DNA from: Amaurobius ferox
Taxonomy: Eukaryota > Arthropoda > Arachnida > Araneae > Amaurobiidae
Assembly (NCBI GenBank): GCA_951213105.1
Contig: OX578146.1
Coordinates: 109,789,776 to 109,853,775, forward strand
Reading direction: 5' to 3'
DNA: 64,000 nt
This document shows, piece by piece, positions 59,927-64,000 of the stretch. Positions within the stretch are counted from its first letter, which is position 1, and every line of letters starts with the position of its first letter. Below the pieces are notes generated by a model. The model was not told the DNA's origin and ran no database searches. It saw only the letters and a list, made by a program, of their open reading frames with translations. Made by a program: the position numbers and the translations under genes.

Positions 59927-60480
59927 GTAAGATTAAGAATGTGTGGTTTTTTTTTACTCAAGCTTACTTATACAATTTAAAAGATAATTATTATTACGTG
60001 CGATTGTTTAATTTTTCGTGCATTAATATAATTAAAGATGTTTTCTAGAATTTTCTGTTCTTTTGCAGATTTTATAATGTTTGAATTTTTGTATGTGATT
60101 ATGGAAATAAAATATTGAAAAGTAAAAGACTGTCTTCTTCATTTAAGTCTTTTGTATTTTTCTGATTATAAATAATAGCAGTTAGAAATGGAACACTTAT
60201 AAAGTGATAAAAGTTTCAAGTTTAAGTACATCAATGTTCATGTGAAATAATTAATAAATTGTTTTTAATGATTGAATATTTTTTATTTCAATGATTTATG
60301 AAATGAAAAGCAACGCTACGCTTTTGGTTTCATGCGATGTATGCAAAAATTGGGAAATATTTAAAATTTATTTTTTATAAATATGCATGTAATTAATCTG
60401 TGTAATTACTGTTTGTGTAATTTTCAGTACGATTTTTCCTTTGAATTTTAATATATTTATTATCATTTGCATTAGTTTCC

Positions 60481-60510
60481 TATTCTGTCACCAGAAGGCG
60501 TTAGGGGTCA
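60481..60510 (+). promoter_or_regulatory. c8 promoter: CTCF-like element, variant core
   Basis: TGTCACCAGAAGGCGTTAGG, core GGCGTT at 60497-60502, 171 bp before the ATG. The left half CACCAGAA fits well but the core has T in place of the second C, so binding may be weaker. Confidence 0.7.
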
Positions 60511-60667
60511 GGAAAAGTGCAAATTCTGTAGAGCTTCTATACATTATAATCACTGATAAAAGCGAGAATTTTTCTTTTGCATTCATAACAGCTAAAATGA
60601 ATTGTTTTTACAAAGTATTATTTCTATTTTATCTGAATTTAAGGTATTAACTTTTCCTTTCAACAAA

Positions 60668-60734
60668 ATGTTTTGGATAGCCATCTTATCGCTTTCTATT
60701 CTATGTGGCGGACCATTTTATAAAGTTATTAAAG
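60668..60734 (+). CDS. sDscam-beta: c8 exon E1: signal peptide
   Basis: MFWIAILSLSILCGGPFYKV then IK; 67 bp, ends AAAG|GTAAGC at phase 1. Good hydrophobic core with a Cys-Gly-Gly cleavage region. Confidence 0.88.
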
Positions 60735-61718
60735 GTAAGCTGATTTCTTTTTATTAGTTTTCATAGACTATGTTCATATACTATTAATTCTGTTACCCGA
60801 TTTAAAATAATGTGTATTAAATGTGCAAACTTGGTTTAAAAATATGTACCATAATCTAAAAAAACCCAGCTGGTTTTTTTCAATTTGTTTTATATGTGTT
60901 AAGCGCAACGCTATCTAAATGATATTATTGAATCAATGCTGTGTATTTTACTGAATTTCTCAAATTTGAAAGATTTTTATGATATTCTTGTTAGTGTCTT
61001 TTCTTTTATCTCTTTATTTGGTAACTAATAACAGTAGATGTATAAATAAAACAGAATTTATGAGATTTTATGAGTATTTTTAGAAATATATCAAGGGAGC
61101 TGTAATTATATTTTAGTCTTATAGCTCGGTCAGTTAACTATTAAAAACAAAACAAAATCACATCGTATTACAGACACGTTATAAGTAAATACTTTTCTAT
61201 TATTACGTTTTATCTCTTCTCATTGAAAGAAATAGACATGTTTTTATTTCGTATTCATTTGCTGATCATATTAACAATGAGAATTTTATTATTTTAATAT
61301 ATAAATCTTATGAATTTATTTTTCAATAGCTGTAGAGCTCATATCATGATAATTTATGTACAGATTTGTTTGGCATTACAATATGTATAATGTAAATAAA
61401 TATTAATATTTTATATTTCATATTTTAAAGCTTTGTTTTAACGTATTCGTTCTGTATGTAATTTGCCAATCATTATTTATCTTTACAACCTATCGCATAC
61501 ATATATGATATCAAATGTAATTAAATTTACGTGCATACTGATAGGCAATATCTGGTGAATTACCAATAAAGTAAAATGTTCTATTCTTTTTTACTTTTTT
61601 AATGTTTTAGCACTGTTTAAGTTTCTTTTAATTAAACAGAATAAATAATTAAAAAACTAGAAAATGTTATGAGCGATGTAACATACGTGAAAAAATTAAT
61701 AAAATTTTACTCCTTAAG
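60735..61718. other. c8 intron 1
   Basis: AT-rich intron, nothing recognised. Confidence 0.5.
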
Positions 61719-62003
61719 GTCAAGAACTGGGTGTGCTTCCATTCTTATTCCCAAATCAAGTATCAGAGGGACAAAAAGTTTATGTAACTTGTACACCCAC
61801 TAATGAGGGAGGACACCTTAAGGCTAAGTGGTATAGAAACGGATCGGATATAATCGAAAACGAAAGAATTAAGATAACGGATTATGCAGATTTATCGACC
61901 CTAGTTATCAATCCTGTTGTTGGACAAGACAGTGGTAATTACACTTGTACTCTCAGTAAAGATCACAAAACAGCGAGCTACACATCTACTTTGGTTGTGC
62001 AAG
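61719..62003 (+). CDS. sDscam-beta: c8 exon E2: variable Ig1 domain
   Basis: 285-bp phase 1-1 exon, acceptor TCCTTAAG, donor GTAAGT. The peptide runs GQELGVLPFLFPNQVSEGQ, VYVTCTPTNEGG, AKWYRNGSD, LSTLVINPVVGQDSGNYTC, LSKDHKTASYTS. The most divergent Ig1 here: it lacks the SGxxP turn after the first Cys (TPTNEGGHLKAKW instead) and has LSKD for xxNxFG, but keeps both Cys, Trp and the NYT sequon. Confidence 0.93.
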
Positions 62004-63119
62004 GTAAGTAGATTTATTGCCATTCGTATGGATGAATAGATATGAATTTATTAATAGATATGAATTTATCATAGTTGAAAATTAACAGATTTAATTTTAT
62101 CTTTGTTGAAAACATAACAAGAACATTCATTAGATGTCAAAAGTGTTCTGATATTTTAAAATATGCCAGAATGTTATCTAAGTTGGAGAGTTTTAGTTAA
62201 AAAAAAAGTTGAAAAAGTTAATGAACTGTGTAACTGGATCAGTACAACTGCTTGTCTCTCGACAAATGCATACAGTTTCTTCTGATCCGATAAAGGGGGT
62301 TCATACTGCCATTGAGGCAGTTGTAGTCACTTAATGTTTATATGTATGCTAAAAATGAAATATGAAATATTGCATTTAAATTAATACTCAAGCTAATTTA
62401 TTATCGTTTCAATATGGCAACAGTGAATACTATAGGTTTAAAAGACGTTCAGACGTGAATTATTTTTACTGTGGAAGATTATTATGTTATTTTATCATCT
62501 TTATTTACTATTTAAATCTATTTTTAGCTTTCTGCAGGTGACTTGTGTTTGTGCATTTACGCAACGTAATTAACACAATTTTTTAAGACTGAATTAACGG
62601 TTGAATATTATTAATACTTTTCTTCTGGATTATACAAATTCTCATCTATATGATATTATATATAACTTGATGAGGAAGGTATCAAGCATATATGTGTATG
62701 TTATGAACGGAATTAGATTGGTAGAATGGACTAAATGCACAAAGTTTTTGCTCGATAATCTTTTAAATATGAAGTTATAGTCCAGTTTTCAAAACAAAGA
62801 TTATTGAATGTATACAATATGCAATTTGTTATCAGAAACAAACGAATTAAATCTAGCAACTTTCTAGAGTACTGCTACTTATCTGCAGGTTATTTAAGGA
62901 ATTAATGCAGGCTATTTAAGGAAATAAATGTTGGACTATTTTTCTTTTATTCTTGAGATAGGGTATTTGAGTTTTTCATTGTTTGAAAATGTTTTTAGAA
63001 TACAGTCAGCATTTCTATCTAGGGAATAATCAGCTAATTTACATGAATGTGAATTCTTTGAAAAGTCTGTGTATATTTTGATTTTATGTTTCTTGTGAAT
63101 ATTCGTATTATACTATTAG
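62004..63119. other. c8 intron 2
   Basis: AT-rich intron; 62230-62330 (GATCAGTACAACTGCTTGTC...CACTTAATG) is slightly GC-richer but unassigned. Confidence 0.45.
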
Positions 63120-63239
63120 GTCCTCCAATTTGGATAAAGCAACCGCAAAATATCGAGACTGTTGTAGGCAAGAATGTTACTTTTGAATGTGCAGCAAGTG
63201 GAACGCCTGCTCCTTCTGTTAGTTGGAAGAAAACAAGAG
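63120..63239 (+). CDS. sDscam-beta: c8 exon E3: first half of Ig2
   Basis: 120-bp phase 1-1 exon, acceptor ACTATTAG, donor GTTTTA (weak). The peptide is GPPIWIKQPQNIETVVGKNV, FECAASGTPAPSVSWKKTRG. Its E4 partner must lie beyond 64000. Confidence 0.9.
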
Positions 63240-63640
63240 GTTTTAATTTCCTAATATTTTCTTTTACTATTTCTTTTTAATGAACATTATAAAATATCAG
63301 TGTTTTACTCCTATTTAAATTTTTGCTATTATGATTAAATTTGAAAAATAATAAAATGAAATCTGTACGTAGTATGGTGCGAAAAATGACATTAAAATTA
63401 GATAAGTGTGGTTTAACGAAATGTTGCTGTTATTTGTAAAAAAATTCATAAATTTAGTAATTTAATAAATATAAAAAACTGATAGTTTGAAACAATTCCT
63501 TGAATAAAAATGTGAGGTGTCATATTTTAAATATCTTCCGTTACCAATAAGCTTTCATAGAAATTTTTGTATAAATACAAATTTATATAAATAAATACTT
63601 AGAACCGTCATGTGATTATTTATTTTTTAGAAATATATAT
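63240..63640. other. c8 intron 3, start
   Basis: AT-rich, nothing recognised. Confidence 0.5.
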
Positions 63641-64000
63641 TTATACAACGTGTCTTCGCGAGTGTACTTTTAGGATACAAGAATAAGTGCAAATTTCTAG
63701 ATAACGAACGCTTTTATTTAAAAGCACTAATAAACGTAAATAGAAAGAATATACACCAAATATCTCGATAACTACCTTATACGACCACTAAATAACTGTC
63801 AGATACAATAAATTAGCAATTAAATACTCAACTAATTCACAAAATAGGACATGTTATTCTCAAAACACTGGCGTATCTCCCAATTTAATTTATTAAGTAT
63901 CACTTCAACTACTTTCTAACTGAGCGATGTTTATATACTCTTCGTAGAAATTTCTTGACGGGACTCATATCTACAAGAATATTCGATATTTTGAAAAAGT
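63641..64000. repeat. Putative dispersed repeat, cut by window end
   Basis: Resembles 5709-6180 in a collinear set of short phrases (GTGCAAATTTCTAGATAACG; TCAACTACTTTCTAACTGAG; compare GTTCAAATTTCTGGATAATT and TCAACTGCTCTGCAACTGAG). No ORF visible; the rest lies outside. Confidence 0.5.

Noticed and set aside
8847..63239. Eight separate small Ig-domain genes
   Set aside because: Same strand, same phase at every exon junction, E4 exons ending in a donor with no stop, and the known sDscam cassette layout all point to one gene with alternative 5' units.
8847..63239. Classical Dscam1 exon 9-type mutually exclusive cluster
   Set aside because: Each unit has its own signal-peptide exon and promoter element and includes a split Ig2, unlike insect Dscam1, where only single exons are alternative.

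Overview
The window looks like arachnid nuclear DNA (spider or scorpion; I cannot decide which). It is very AT-rich, has long introns and many eroded interspersed repeats. All convincing coding sequence is on the + strand and belongs to one gene: the 5' variable region of a chelicerate short Dscam (sDscam, beta-type, two variable Ig domains per cassette). Ig1 and Ig2 resemble Ig7 and Ig8 of classical arthropod Dscam. The constant part (further Ig, FNIII repeats, membrane segment, cytoplasmic tail) is not here and should lie beyond position 64000.

The unit is a four-exon cassette: promoter plus signal-peptide exon (E1), a whole Ig1 exon (E2, about 282 bp), the first half of Ig2 up to the core Trp (E3, 114-126 bp), and the second half of Ig2 (E4, 165-177 bp). 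Every coding-exon junction I could fix is phase 1. I number the cassettes c0 to c8: c0 is only an orphan E4 (4610-4786); c1 7554-13677; c2 15032-19879; c3 22475-32158; c4 33597-38467; c5 38943-47478; c6 48156-54549; c7 55720-59926; c8 from 60668, with E4 outside the window. c1-c3 are close relatives; c4-c8 are more divergent.

The most interesting feature is regulatory. Each E1 is preceded, 168-216 bp before its ATG and always in the same orientation, by a short element of the form C(A/G)NNANNTGGCGCT. This closely resembles the core CTCF/insulator motif. The arrangement recalls the CTCF-bound promoter element of vertebrate clustered protocadherins, another stochastic-choice cell-identity system. 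A decayed copy with no exon lies at 6328-6370, and c7 has two copies in tandem.

Some cassettes are damaged: the c3 E3 splice donor is mutated, c4 carries a duplicated E4 with a dead acceptor, and a CT/TA microsatellite has grown from the c6 E3 donor. The introns hold a Penelope-like retroelement fragment with a nested tRNA-related insertion (c5), a tRNA-derived SINE with a perfect 17-bp target duplication (c2), a family of hairpin-plus-microsatellite elements, a 0.3-kb-arm inverted repeat (c6), a polypurine minisatellite and several tandem repeats.

Probable working: one cassette promoter fires, E1-E4 of that cassette are spliced together and then to the shared constant exons outside the window, so each cell displays one or a few Ig1-Ig2 recognition tips.
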